A model generated the notes under the pieces. That model made no database searches, was not told the origin of the DNA, and saw only the letters and a program-made list of their open reading frames with translations. Shown piece by piece: positions 28,601 through 35,622 of a stretch of 48,288 nt of DNA (position 1 is its first letter; each line of letters begins with the position of its first letter). Origin of the DNA: an uncultured Bacteroidales bacterium (GTDB lineage Bacteria; Bacteroidota; Bacteroidia; Bacteroidales; P3). The stretch lies in NCBI GenBank assembly GCA_900318175.1, contig ONJQ01000021.1, positions 1 through 48,288 on the forward strand, written 5' to 3'. The translations under genes and the position numbers were made by a program.

Positions 28601-29053
28601 GAGACCGACCTCGAAGTCCTTCTGCCGGACAGCTACGTCACCAGCGTCAGCGAGCGTCTCCTCCTCTACAAGGAGCTCAACGACCTCACCACCGACGACG
28701 AGCTGGACGCCTACCGCAGCCGCCTCGTGGACCGCTTCGGCCCCATCCCCATGCCCACCGAGGAACTCATCAAGACCATCTCCCTGCGCCGCATGGCCAA
28801 GGACTTCGGCATCGAGAAGCTCGTCCTCAAACAGAACCGCCTGGTGTGCCACTTTGCTGCCAACCCGGACAACCCATTCTACCAGTCCGCCAACTTCGCC
28901 AAGATGATACGTTATGCCCAAGCCCATCCCGCTGACATTCACCTGCGCGAAACGCCCCAACGCCTCACCCTGGTCTGCGACAACATAGGCAGCATCAGCC
29001 AGGCCATCGCCCGTCTGCACGGACTCACCGGTGCTTCGCCGTCTGCCTCATGA
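25607..29053 (+). CDS. mfd: Transcription-repair coupling factor
   Basis: 1148 residues, the usual Mfd length. Order: UvrB-homology region at the N-terminus (FIAGNKEEAYYLVSDLEMML, then PGQYAVRGGIVDVF), the RNA-polymerase-interacting CarD-like domain at about residues 470-540 (LKPGDYVTHIDYGVGRFSGL), and the RecG-like SF2 translocase with Walker A GDVGFGKTE, IIDEEQKFG (DEEQ box) and LTATPIPRTLQ. A TRCF C-terminal domain ends the protein. It removes RNA polymerase stalled at lesions and recruits UvrA to the template strand. The start is chosen downstream of the promoter box. It is divergent from porX. Confidence 0.96.
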   Translation: MLLTDIYTNSQLVERINTLLHSGQDRIHTSGMTGSLSAIVASTLAVLNPDRNQLFIAGNKEEAYYLVSDLEMMLDEANADMDQKRVLLFPSSYRKPRRKADGADNPSLPPVVDDDGGDLFGTDNANILQRSEVVKQLDAGRPLLIVTYPDALYEKVVSSRTLTRNTLRLTKGAETDIDFIIDILQEYEFDRVDFVVEPGQYAVRGGIVDVFSYAGEHPYRIEFSDTTIESLRSFDPVSQLSIRLYDQISILPNLARRGPDTVTVEEKVPLLHYFGSNDIVWVQGLMFVSETIQNLFANTGQDSQHYCSANEFLKALLRLRIIEQGNSSFFDKAAAVSTHSQPQPPFNKQFDLLLDTLTQYRDRGYRLLITVANDQQQRRLEKVFSGATPTADPISISNGKGIHLDNLIGHVEFLQCQPNHGFVDDDEHLLCFTDHEIFERYHKYTVRDMRDTHQALTLKELFELKPGDYVTHIDYGVGRFSGLEKITTNGHTQEVIRLIYKNNDTLYISIHGLHKISRYVGKEGTAPTLNRLGSNTWQVLKQKTKKQVKDIAKDLIALYAKRKASRGYAFSADNYLQQQLEASFFYEDTPDQLKATQEVKHDMEDSAPMDRLVCGDVGFGKTEVAIRAAFKACCDSKQVALLVPNTILAFQHYNTFKERLQGLPVNIDYLNRFRTTREKNEIYRRVAEGKIDILIGTHAITNKNLKFKDLGLLIIDEEQKFGVSAKEKLRQMKVNVDCLTLTATPIPRTLQFSLMGARDLSVIRTAPPNRQPIQTEICNFNEETIRDAIRFEMSRGGQTFFVSNRVENLPEMAGLVSRLVPDAQVAMAHGQMDGKTVEDTMMRFLQGEIDVLVSTAIIENGLDIPNANTMIINNAQNFGLSDLHQMRGRVGRSNKKAFCYMLIPSYSSLTDDAQKRLKAIEEFSTIGSGLNIAMRDLDIRGAGNILGAEQSGFISDIGYDMYHKILNEAIEELKETDFRDLFRQEAEENHEYVKECVIETDLEVLLPDSYVTSVSERLLLYKELNDLTTDDELDAYRSRLVDRFGPIPMPTEELIKTISLRRMAKDFGIEKLVLKQNRLVCHFAANPDNPFYQSANFAKMIRYAQAHPADIHLRETPQRLTLVCDNIGSISQAIARLHGLTGASPSAS

Positions 29054-29204
29054 CGGCGGGTTGGGTGTTTTTTCCCCACCACCCTGTCACATTTTCGCCT
29101 TTTTTACAACTAATCTTACAGAGGGAACACCTTTCCACCGAAAAGGACCGGCAGCCTTCCCGTGGAGCATGCGCTGACGACGACAACCCCTATGATGTAA
29201 AAAC

Positions 29205-29711
29205 ATGGCAAACGAGACCAAACAACAAGCCGACTTCATCAACATGCTGACGCGATGCCGAGGCAGCGTGCTGAGGGTATGCCTGTTCTACACCAAACTC
29301 AACGGGGAAAACTTCCAAGACCTCTATCAAGACATCCTTTGCGCCCTGTGGGAAAGCTGGCCTTCCTTCAAGGGCAAGAGCAAAGCCAACACCTGGGCCA
29401 CTCGCATCGCCCTCAATGTCGGTGCCTTGAAATACCGCGCCCACAAACGGATGCCCACCTTCATACATATTGACGAGGAGATATGCAACAACATCGCCGA
29501 CGAGACCTCCGTCCCCTACCACGACCTCCTCTACCAACTGATTGAACGGCTCGACAGCGAGGAGGACCGACAATTGCTCTACCTCTACCTCGACAGGAAA
29601 AAGCAAAGCGAAATAGCTAAAATCCTCGGCATCTCAACCGAAGCCGTGAGGCAACGCATACATCGCATCACAGAGAAACTGATAAAACTTAACGAACAAG
29701 AAAAAAAATGA
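29205..29711 (+). CDS. ECF-type RNA polymerase sigma factor
   Basis: 168 residues. Region 2 is visible as the segment GENFQDLYQDILCALWESWPSFKGKSKANTWATRIALNVG, split here into QDLYQDILCALW and SKANTWATRIALNV, the core-binding and minus-10-binding helices of ECF factors. Region 4 is LLYLYLDRKKQSEIAKILGISTEAVRQRIHRI, with the helix-turn-helix around EIAKILGISTEAVRQRIH. It redirects RNA polymerase to a small regulon in response to a signal. The stop overlaps the next gene start by 4 bp, which implies translational coupling to the candidate anti-sigma gene. No FecR or SusC/D partner is next to it, unlike the commonest Bacteroidota ECF loci. Confidence 0.92.
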   Translation: MANETKQQADFINMLTRCRGSVLRVCLFYTKLNGENFQDLYQDILCALWESWPSFKGKSKANTWATRIALNVGALKYRAHKRMPTFIHIDEEICNNIADETSVPYHDLLYQLIERLDSEEDRQLLYLYLDRKKQSEIAKILGISTEAVRQRIHRITEKLIKLNEQEKK

Positions 29712-30301
29712 ACAGTAAAAAGCACCGGCTCATAGCCGGAAACAAGCCGTGGACCTCCAGCGGCAATAGCCTGCCCCCCCACGTGGGCGGGCAGACGCTG
29801 GAAGAGATGCAAGACCTGTGGGACGAACTGAACCGCCGGGTGGGGAGCATCCTATTCCGCCACCGCGCGCAGCCCTACCGTGTCGACCCCGCGCTGCGCC
29901 AAGCCATCCGCCGCCACCGCCGCCAAGTAGCCACCCACTGGCTGCTGACGGCATGCAGCCTCTTCGCCGTGGTCTACTGGGCCTTTGCCATGACGGAATA
30001 CACCACCTGCACCCAGGTCACTGCCGCCGCCCTCCTGCTCGAAACCGTCTTCATCCTCGCCACCGCCTACAGCCTCCAGGCCACCCGCCAGGCCCTCCGG
30101 TGGGAGGAGCCCTTGCTGCTCAACCACTACCTGCCGCAGATGTCCACCATCATCGTCGCCATGCTGCTGGTGTTCCCCTTTGTGTCCGAAGGACAGCTGG
30201 GCGACGGCTTTGTCATCACCCAGTCAGCGGCCTCGCCCTTCGACTATGCCGCTCGTGTGGAAACCATACAAACCATAGACAATACTTTGAATGGAATATG
30301 A
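29708..30301 (+). CDS. Three-helix membrane protein, candidate anti-sigma factor
   Basis: 197 residues. The N-terminal about 75 residues are soluble and contain the amphipathic helix LEEMQDLWDELNRRV and the basic stretch ALRQAIRRHRRQVATHW. Three hydrophobic segments follow (about 78-95, 103-122, 143-161) and then a polar tail. Its coupling to the ECF gene by a 4-bp ATGA overlap, together with an N-terminal helix of a type I recall in proteins next to Bacteroidota ECF factors, suggests a membrane-bound anti-sigma factor. This is inferred from position and layout; there is no recognised ZAS or FecR motif. It also overlaps the next gene by 4 bp. Confidence 0.72.
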   Translation: MNSKKHRLIAGNKPWTSSGNSLPPHVGGQTLEEMQDLWDELNRRVGSILFRHRAQPYRVDPALRQAIRRHRRQVATHWLLTACSLFAVVYWAFAMTEYTTCTQVTAAALLLETVFILATAYSLQATRQALRWEEPLLLNHYLPQMSTIIVAMLLVFPFVSEGQLGDGFVITQSAASPFDYAARVETIQTIDNTLNGI

Positions 30302-30792
30302 AACAGTCTAAAACAGGATGGATAATCACAATCTTATCCGTGCTGGTCATTGCCAGCGGGGGAATTGCCGTCAAGCTATGGCCACGCACCGTCCCCGTTG
30401 AGGAATGCAGCCCAGTCTACAGAGAATATGCCGGCAAGCCCGGCATCGAAGCCTCCTATGTCAAAGACTACCGCATCAACGACATTACTACAATCAACGT
30501 CACCACAATCCAGGCCACCACCGACTCCGCTTGGCTGTGCCTACTACACGACTTTATCACAGACTCATTACTCACAAAACACCAAAATCAACTCCAACTC
30601 AAAAACGCAATTCAATTTTCAATACAATCCAAACTCGATTACCATAAGCCCGCTGACATATCATCACCGGAAGGATTTGATCTTATCGCATTATCAACCA
30701 AACAATCCTCCGTCAGCATCTTTCACACAGAAAACATTTCACAGTTAAGAGCTATCATCTCCATACAAACCCAAACATTATCATCAAAATAA
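30298..30792 (+). CDS. Bitopic membrane protein of the ECF locus
   Basis: 164 residues starting MKQSKTGWIITILSVLV at 30298, overlapping the preceding stop by 4 bp. One N-terminal membrane anchor (about residues 7-26) is followed by a periplasmic domain of about 135 residues with ECSPVYREYAGKPGIEASYVKDYRIND and a Thr-rich stretch. I recognise no domain. The three-gene coupling (sigma, candidate anti-sigma, bitopic protein) suggests it senses or relays a periplasmic signal. Base composition falls sharply inside this gene: by hand count 30541-30660 is about 37% G+C, while mfd upstream is about 60%, as if the 3' part had a different origin or weaker selection. Confidence 0.72.
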   Translation: MKQSKTGWIITILSVLVIASGGIAVKLWPRTVPVEECSPVYREYAGKPGIEASYVKDYRINDITTINVTTIQATTDSAWLCLLHDFITDSLLTKHQNQLQLKNAIQFSIQSKLDYHKPADISSPEGFDLIALSTKQSSVSIFHTENISQLRAIISIQTQTLSSK

Positions 30793-30802
30793 ACTCATAT
30801 TT

Positions 30803-31216
30803 ATGAAGAAAAAAGTTATTTTTGCTGCGCTTCTGGCCTTGAGCTGCGTTGCACCTACAAGTTGCTCAAAGGAGAACAAACAAACATCCATGAACTTAAC
30901 GTTCGAAAGCCACACAGGGAGAGTCATCCGTTATTCTGTAAATGGGGCTGATTACCGCTGTGTCATCAGAAGCAATGAGGAATGGGACAAACTCATTTCC
31001 AACATTCTTGCCCTATCACGTGAAGGGTTCACCATTCGTATTACAGACGAGAATCACGCCTATGGAGAATCCATGACAAAAGAGACCGTCACGCTAACCA
31101 CTAAAGACAAAAGCGAAGTTGACGAATGGATCTTTAAGAGATTGTTAGAAGGATACGAAGTCATTGTTTCATACAATGATAACACTGGCGAATACACATG
31201 TATCGCCACCAAATAA
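30803..31216 (+). CDS. Small lipoprotein of the ECF locus
   Basis: 137 residues. The signal peptide MKKKVIFAALLALSCVAPTSCSKEN has a lipobox-like end, with Cys21 as the likely lipidated residue. The mature domain is a compact mixed alpha/beta fold with no name I can give (ESHTGRVIRYSVNGADYRC, EEWDKLISNILALSREGFTIRI, ending NTGEYTCIATK). It begins 10 bp after the bitopic gene and is A+T-rich like the rest of this patch. It probably shares the ECF transcript and faces the periplasm. Confidence 0.72.
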   Translation: MKKKVIFAALLALSCVAPTSCSKENKQTSMNLTFESHTGRVIRYSVNGADYRCVIRSNEEWDKLISNILALSREGFTIRITDENHAYGESMTKETVTLTTKDKSEVDEWIFKRLLEGYEVIVSYNDNTGEYTCIATK

Positions 31217-31306
31217 CCCTTTTTATTAACCCCTGGACCGACCCTACCATTCGTTCATCAAAAAAAGAACATTTCAATAATTATCCACATCCAATAAACA
31301 ACCACT

Positions 31307-32557
31307 ATGGAAACAACACAAAACACTAACAAAAGAAAGAAATCCTACAGATGGGCATTATTTGTCGGCCTGTCGCTCATGATAGTGTTCGGCTTTATAA
31401 GTCTATTTGTCGACACCACCCCCGCAAATCGAGGACCAGCAGTTTCATTATCCATTCCAGCCATCATATCCACTTGCCTCATTGTTCCCGTTTTAGAGGA
31501 ATTATCCTACCGCCTGTGGTGCATTCGGAAAAAATATGCCCTCATCGTATCGTTCCTGCTCATTGCTGCGGACCTTCTTATCAACTACACAGACTCCTAT
31601 CTGACTGACTCCCCTCTACAGGGTATAATCATCAGCTGCGCCATCCTCATACCCCTGGGCTATTGCTTCTATCAGGTTCCACGCAAAGAGATTTTCACCC
31701 CAATCCTGATTATGTTCACTTCTATCGTGTTCGGGGGAGCTCACGCTTTCAACTGGCTGGATTTCACCTCGTTCCCCGCCATACTGATGGCAATAAGCAC
31801 CATCGGCTTTGCCATGGTAGCCTGTTTCCTGGTCCTCAACTATGGCATAATATGGTCTATACTGATGCATGTTGTTTGGAATTCGCTCATTATTGTCCTT
31901 ACACTAGTAGGTTCTCCCCAGGCAAAAAACATCCAGGTAGAAACCGACAACTATAAAATGATACTGAAACCGTATTTGTGGGAAGAAGAAACCTCTGGAT
32001 ATATTGGAATCGACGACACCTGCACCATAACCATCGACCTACCAAGCTTCTGTGAAGGCAGGCTAAGCCAATACATGTGGGACACCGTCCCCTATGCCAT
32101 GAACACCATGTACAAAGCAGGCGGCGACATATTGAGCCCTCAATACATCATTACCCTCATCAACAAAAAACCCCAAGAGAAGATGTTTGCTCATAAGGAA
32201 GCTGTTGACAAGTTAGTACGCGAACTGGAGCGACAGCATCTGCTTAAACTCGACACAACTTATGTGCCCATGAACATCTTGACCGAGGCCGAAGGCGGCC
32301 TCCTCACAACAACCGACACTAACATACACGGCACCGTAAGTCAAGTGTTGATCAACCTCCGCTCACTCTACTCCGTACCCGTAGTGCTGGACAACTCCAT
32401 CAATCCTGAATGCCGTGTGGACGATGGCCCAATCGAACTCCTCTTCAAGCTCGACAGCCTCGAATACATAAAACACATCGAAAACAAATGTGGACTAAAA
32501 ATCATCCCCGAACCCCATTCCAAAATGATGATTGTCACACTCTCAACCCCTTCTTAG
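31307..32557 (+). CDS. CPBP intramembrane protease fused to a DUF3738-like C-terminal domain
   Basis: 416 residues. The N-terminal about 205 residues are polytopic and carry the CPBP (CAAX protease and bacteriocin-processing) signature: EELSYR (E64, E65, R69; the EExxxR motif), H146 in VFGGAHAF, and HVVWN (H188, N192; the HxxxN motif). The remaining about 210 residues are soluble. Their end (AVDKLVRELERQHLLKLD, VPMNILTEAEGGLL, LINLRSLYSVPVVLDNS, SLEYIKHIENKCGLKIIP) follows, by eye, the pattern of DUF3738. That domain is, as I recall, found alone or fused to BlaR1-type M56 peptidases. The layout suggests a sensor-protease; the ECF gene four genes upstream is a natural target pathway. Protease activity and the DUF3738 match are inferences. 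It is A+T-rich and 90 bp after the lipoprotein gene. Confidence 0.75.
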   Translation: METTQNTNKRKKSYRWALFVGLSLMIVFGFISLFVDTTPANRGPAVSLSIPAIISTCLIVPVLEELSYRLWCIRKKYALIVSFLLIAADLLINYTDSYLTDSPLQGIIISCAILIPLGYCFYQVPRKEIFTPILIMFTSIVFGGAHAFNWLDFTSFPAILMAISTIGFAMVACFLVLNYGIIWSILMHVVWNSLIIVLTLVGSPQAKNIQVETDNYKMILKPYLWEEETSGYIGIDDTCTITIDLPSFCEGRLSQYMWDTVPYAMNTMYKAGGDILSPQYIITLINKKPQEKMFAHKEAVDKLVRELERQHLLKLDTTYVPMNILTEAEGGLLTTTDTNIHGTVSQVLINLRSLYSVPVVLDNSINPECRVDDGPIELLFKLDSLEYIKHIENKCGLKIIPEPHSKMMIVTLSTPS

Positions 32558-32735
32558 CCCACAAGCTGGTGCCAAGCAGATAACGCAGAGACAGCATAGA
32601 TCCCCCACCCCTCCATCAGGAATGTTGATCAGCCGTTCTCCCACCCCACATCCCACAACAAGAAAAACCTCATTGCTCATTTGCTCCCTAACGCCCTTTA
32701 ACAATTCATTCCGTCATAAATTAAAAAAAAAGTAG

Positions 32736-32743
32736 TACTTTTG
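32736..32743 (+). promoter_or_regulatory. Minus-7 promoter element
   Basis: TACTTTTG (TAnnTTTG), 31 bp upstream of the chosen ATG at 32774. An in-frame ATG at 32741 lies inside this box, so 32774 is the better start, and it also gives a proper signal peptide. Confidence 0.65.
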
Positions 32744-32773
32744 CACTGCAAAACAATCAAGACACACAACACC

Positions 32774-34615
32774 ATGAAAAAAGCGACCTTTCTCCTTGTC
32801 CTTATGGCAACCGGCTTGGCGGCTGCCGCCCAGCACATCCAATACGACGTCGACTCCGTCTCCATCAGGAAAGTTGGCCAGCTGTATTTCCACATCACAT
32901 CCCGCAACACTGCAGAGCTCACCTACATGCTTTGCCCCAACGGAGTGTGCGACTGGTATCCCGACACCGTTGTTGTTCCACCTTCTGTCACCATTGACGG
33001 TCACGAATACACCGTCAACCGCATTGGCGATGGTGCCGTAAACCGTGGAGACCGCGTTCGGTCATTCACCATGCCCGAGACCATTACGGAAATAGGCAAT
33101 AAGGCTTTTCATGGACTCGGCATCAACATCACGCTGCCCGAATCCGTACGCTCCATCGGAGCCGAAGCCTTCCCTACAAACAACCCTCCCGCCAACATCC
33201 GCATCCCGCGCAATGTAGAACACATTGACGAGGCGGCATTCTACGGCTCCAACATCATCCGCTTTACAGTGGACAGTGCCAACCGCCACTTTGTGGCCGT
33301 GGACTCCGTGGCCCTGTGCAACGCCGACACCACACTGCTCTTAGCCTACGTCAATAGCGACACCCTGCCACATTACACCCTTCCCTCCACCATCCGCCGC
33401 ATCGGCAAAGGGGCCTTCTTCACCTGCCGGTCACTCCGCACCCTCACCCTCCCCAACGGGCTACGCGAAATGGGGGACTGCATCCTTTACGGCACCCCGC
33501 TTAGCAGTTTGCACATCCCCGCCACAGTGTGCCGCATAGAAGGGGCCCCGCGCAATGTCCCCTCGGCCAATTTCGACCTCACCGTCGACCCCGCCAGCAC
33601 CCACTACCGTATGGAAGACAACCAACTAATGAGCTACGACGGCGACACCCTCATCCAGGTGCTGGGAGCCACGGGCGACTACACCGTGCCCAACGGTGTC
33701 CGGGTGCTGGCTCCAGGCCTTTTCTACAGGAACACCACCCTGGGCACGGTCCATCTGCCCAACGGCCTGACGGCCATTGGCGAAAAAGCATTCTATCACA
33801 GCACCGCCAACGTCCAAGCCCCCACCTCCATCCAATCCATTGGAGAAATGGCCTTCTACTCGAACAGCGGCACCACCCGCCTAAACCTCCCCAACCTCAC
33901 CCATCTGGGGGCCTCAGCCTTTGAGTATTCCAACATCAACACCCTCGACAGCACGCTGCAACTAACCACCATTCCGCGCCGGGCCTTCTACCAAAGCAAA
34001 CTGGCCAAATTCAGTTTTGGGAACCTGCTGGAGAGCATCTGCGAGGGAGCATTCTTCTTAACCAACCTCTACCCCAATGGCAAAATAACCCTGCCCGCCT
34101 CGTTGAAACGGATTGGTGCAGACGCACTGAACACCCAAACCCGACTAAAGGAAATCACCTTCACCAATCCTGTCGACACCATTGGCTCCCACGCATTCCA
34201 CTGCCGTTTCCTCCGCTTTTACGACACCGTGGCGCCCGTATGCTACGGCACACCTTTGATACATGTCGACTCCGTCTATGTGCCTTGCGGCCACCTCGAC
34301 GCCTTTATGCAAGCCATGCCGCACGACACCACCACCGGCTTTGCCGAATGGTGCCCGCCCGTGGGCATCACCAGCCCCGCCACCCTGCAAGTCACCCTCT
34401 ACCCCAACCCCGCCCATAGTGCCTTCACCCTCAAAGGGCTGCCCGACGGCGAGACACTGATGACCGTCACCGACCTGGCCGGACGCACCCTGCTGCGGCG
34501 TACCCTCCAGGGCCCCGCCGCCACGGTGTCCACCGACGCACTCGCCGCCGGCACCTACCTCGTCACCCTCACCTCATCCCACTCCTCCACCACCCGCCGC
34601 CTTGTGGTGGAATAG
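32774..34615 (+). CDS. BspA-like leucine-rich-repeat surface protein with T9SS sorting domain
   Basis: 613 residues with a signal peptide (MKKATFLLVLMATGLAAAAQ). The body, about residues 75-510, is a run of BspA-type leucine-rich repeats (LRR_5): recurring IGDGAV, TEIGNKAFHG, RSIGAEAF, IDEAAFYGS, RIGKGAFFTCRSLRTLTLP, SIGEMAFYSN. The C-terminal about 80 residues (VTLYPNPAHSAFTLKG ... LAAGTYLVTL ... RRLVVE) form a T9SS type A sorting domain. BspA-like proteins commonly mediate adhesion to host matrix or other bacteria; ligand unknown. It has its own promoter and a large palindrome downstream. Expected to reach the cell surface through the T9SS regulated by PorX. Confidence 0.88.
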   Translation: MKKATFLLVLMATGLAAAAQHIQYDVDSVSIRKVGQLYFHITSRNTAELTYMLCPNGVCDWYPDTVVVPPSVTIDGHEYTVNRIGDGAVNRGDRVRSFTMPETITEIGNKAFHGLGINITLPESVRSIGAEAFPTNNPPANIRIPRNVEHIDEAAFYGSNIIRFTVDSANRHFVAVDSVALCNADTTLLLAYVNSDTLPHYTLPSTIRRIGKGAFFTCRSLRTLTLPNGLREMGDCILYGTPLSSLHIPATVCRIEGAPRNVPSANFDLTVDPASTHYRMEDNQLMSYDGDTLIQVLGATGDYTVPNGVRVLAPGLFYRNTTLGTVHLPNGLTAIGEKAFYHSTANVQAPTSIQSIGEMAFYSNSGTTRLNLPNLTHLGASAFEYSNINTLDSTLQLTTIPRRAFYQSKLAKFSFGNLLESICEGAFFLTNLYPNGKITLPASLKRIGADALNTQTRLKEITFTNPVDTIGSHAFHCRFLRFYDTVAPVCYGTPLIHVDSVYVPCGHLDAFMQAMPHDTTTGFAEWCPPVGITSPATLQVTLYPNPAHSAFTLKGLPDGETLMTVTDLAGRTLLRRTLQGPAATVSTDALAAGTYLVTLTSSHSSTTRRLVVE

Positions 34616-34705
34616 CCCCAGCGTCGCCACCCGGACCACCAGCCGCTGGCGACAGCGGCAAAAAAAGCGGCAGCAAGTAGGCTTTTCCTACACCCCTTGA
34701 ACCCC

Positions 34706-34763
34706 CGTTCAACGCTCGTTCAATATTGAATCAATATTGAACGAGCGTTGAACGGCGTTTTTT
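34706..34763 (+). terminator. 49-bp palindrome with T-tract, likely terminator of the BspA-like gene
   Basis: Arms of 24 bp (34706-34729 and 34731-34754) are perfectly complementary around a single central base, followed by six T residues at 34758-34763. The left arm begins CGTTCAACGCTCG. As RNA it would form a very long hairpin and stop transcription. The symmetry exceeds what a terminator needs, so it could also be a repetitive extragenic palindrome or a binding site. Confidence 0.75.
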
Positions 34764-34987
34764 ATGGCGGCTTTCGGCACAGGGAACGAAAGCAGCACAC
34801 AGTGGTACACAGGGCGGCACCGCGAGAGCGATGGGGATTAACTGTGTAACCACACTGTAAACATGCAAGTTAAACACCTGAAAACAGCATTCCAAGAGAA
34901 GAGAGAAATAACACCAATCGGAAATCTTGACATAGAGAAACAGCCATTTTTTAGCCAAAATCGGAAATTATGTCACATAAATTAAAC

Positions 34988-35003
34988 TGGCACTAAGGTT
35001 GCA
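34988..35003 (+). promoter_or_regulatory. Sigma-54 (RpoN) promoter of hsp20
   Basis: TGGCAC at 34988-34993, five bases, then TTGCA at 34999-35003. This matches the consensus TGGCAC-N5-TTGC exactly, with GG and GC 12 bp apart. The predicted start is 35014, giving a leader of about 105 nt before hsp20. No housekeeping promoter was found in the same interval. Confidence 0.7.
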
Positions 35004-35013
35004 GGTAAAGAGA

Positions 35014-35041
35014 TGTCTGCGGACGAAAGGAACCGCAGACA
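35014..35041 (+). promoter_or_regulatory. 5'-terminal hairpin or operator in the hsp20 leader
   Basis: A 9-bp perfect inverted repeat (TGTCTGCGG at 35014-35022, complement at 35033-35041) with a 10-nt loop. It starts at the predicted sigma-54 transcription start, so the mRNA would begin with a stable hairpin. The geometry also resembles a repressor operator (as in CIRCE), but the sequence is not CIRCE. Confidence 0.6.
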
Positions 35042-35118
35042 GAAGATAAAAGAAAAAGGTTACACAAACAACCACTCAAACAGATATAATAACAATAAAA
35101 AAATAGGAGATTAAAACC

Positions 35119-35550
35119 ATGTTACTCACAACAAGAAATCAAAACTTCATGCCTTCGCTTTTCAACGAATTGATGAATTGGAACAATTGGAGCTGCGACG
35201 AGCAGACGACGATGCCCAAGATGAACGTTACAGAGAGCGCAAAGAACTACGAGTTGGAGCTTTCGGTTCCGGGACTTTCGAAGGATGATTTGAGCCTGAG
35301 CGTTGACAGTGACAACAACCTGGTCATCGAGATGGTGAAAAAGGATGAGAAGAAAGAGGAAAAGAAAGAGCGCCACTACCTGCGCCACGAGTTCAGCACC
35401 CTCCAGTTCAAGCAGATGTTCTGCCTGCCGGAGAATGTGAAGAAAGAGGCCATCAACGCCAAGGTTGAGCACGGCATCCTCTACATCGAGATGCCCAAGT
35501 TCACAGACGAAGAGAAACAGGCCAAGTCGCAACAAATAACGATTCAATAA
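35119..35550 (+). CDS. hsp20: Small heat-shock protein (Hsp20/alpha-crystallin)
   Basis: 143 residues, typical Hsp20 length. The alpha-crystallin domain spans about residues 36-135: YELELSVPGLSKDDLSLSVD (beta2-beta4), a charged loop (KKDEKKEEKKERHYLRHEF), FKQMFCLPENV, and the hallmark AKVEHGILYIEMPK. The protein is an ATP-independent holdase that binds unfolding proteins in the cytosol. It stands alone, with a terminator directly after it. Upstream is a sigma-54 promoter and a hairpin in place of a sigma-ABfr promoter, so stress induction through an RpoN activator is the likely mode of control. Confidence 0.95.
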   Translation: MLLTTRNQNFMPSLFNELMNWNNWSCDEQTTMPKMNVTESAKNYELELSVPGLSKDDLSLSVDSDNNLVIEMVKKDEKKEEKKERHYLRHEFSTLQFKQMFCLPENVKKEAINAKVEHGILYIEMPKFTDEEKQAKSQQITIQ

Positions 35551-35579
35551 CCGCCAAGGCAAAGAATCACAACACACTG

Positions 35580-35606
35580 AGGACAGCCGAAAAGGCTGTC
35601 CTTTTT
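35580..35606 (+). terminator. Intrinsic terminator of hsp20
   Basis: A 9-bp perfect stem (35580-35588 with 35594-35602, AGGACAGCC / GGCTGTCCT), a 5-nt loop and five T residues. Confidence 0.92.
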
Positions 35607-35622
35607 ATTATTATATAATTAA

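Larger units (their letters stand above)
34616..35118. other. Long intergenic region with palindrome, sigma-54 promoter and 5' hairpin
   Basis: About 500 bp without a gene. In order it holds a G+C-rich hairpin (TCGCCA 34624-34629 / TGGCGA 34647-34652), a 49-bp palindrome at 34706-34754, a pair of related inverted motifs at 34800-34811 and 34843-34857, a consensus sigma-54 promoter at 34988-35003, and a hairpin at 35014-35041. I find no TAnnTTTG box between 34988 and the hsp20 start. Confidence 0.7.

Noticed and set aside
35014-35041. CIRCE operator for HrcA at hsp20
   Set aside because: Geometry is similar (9-bp arms) but the sequence does not match TTAGCACTC-N9-GAGTGCTAA.
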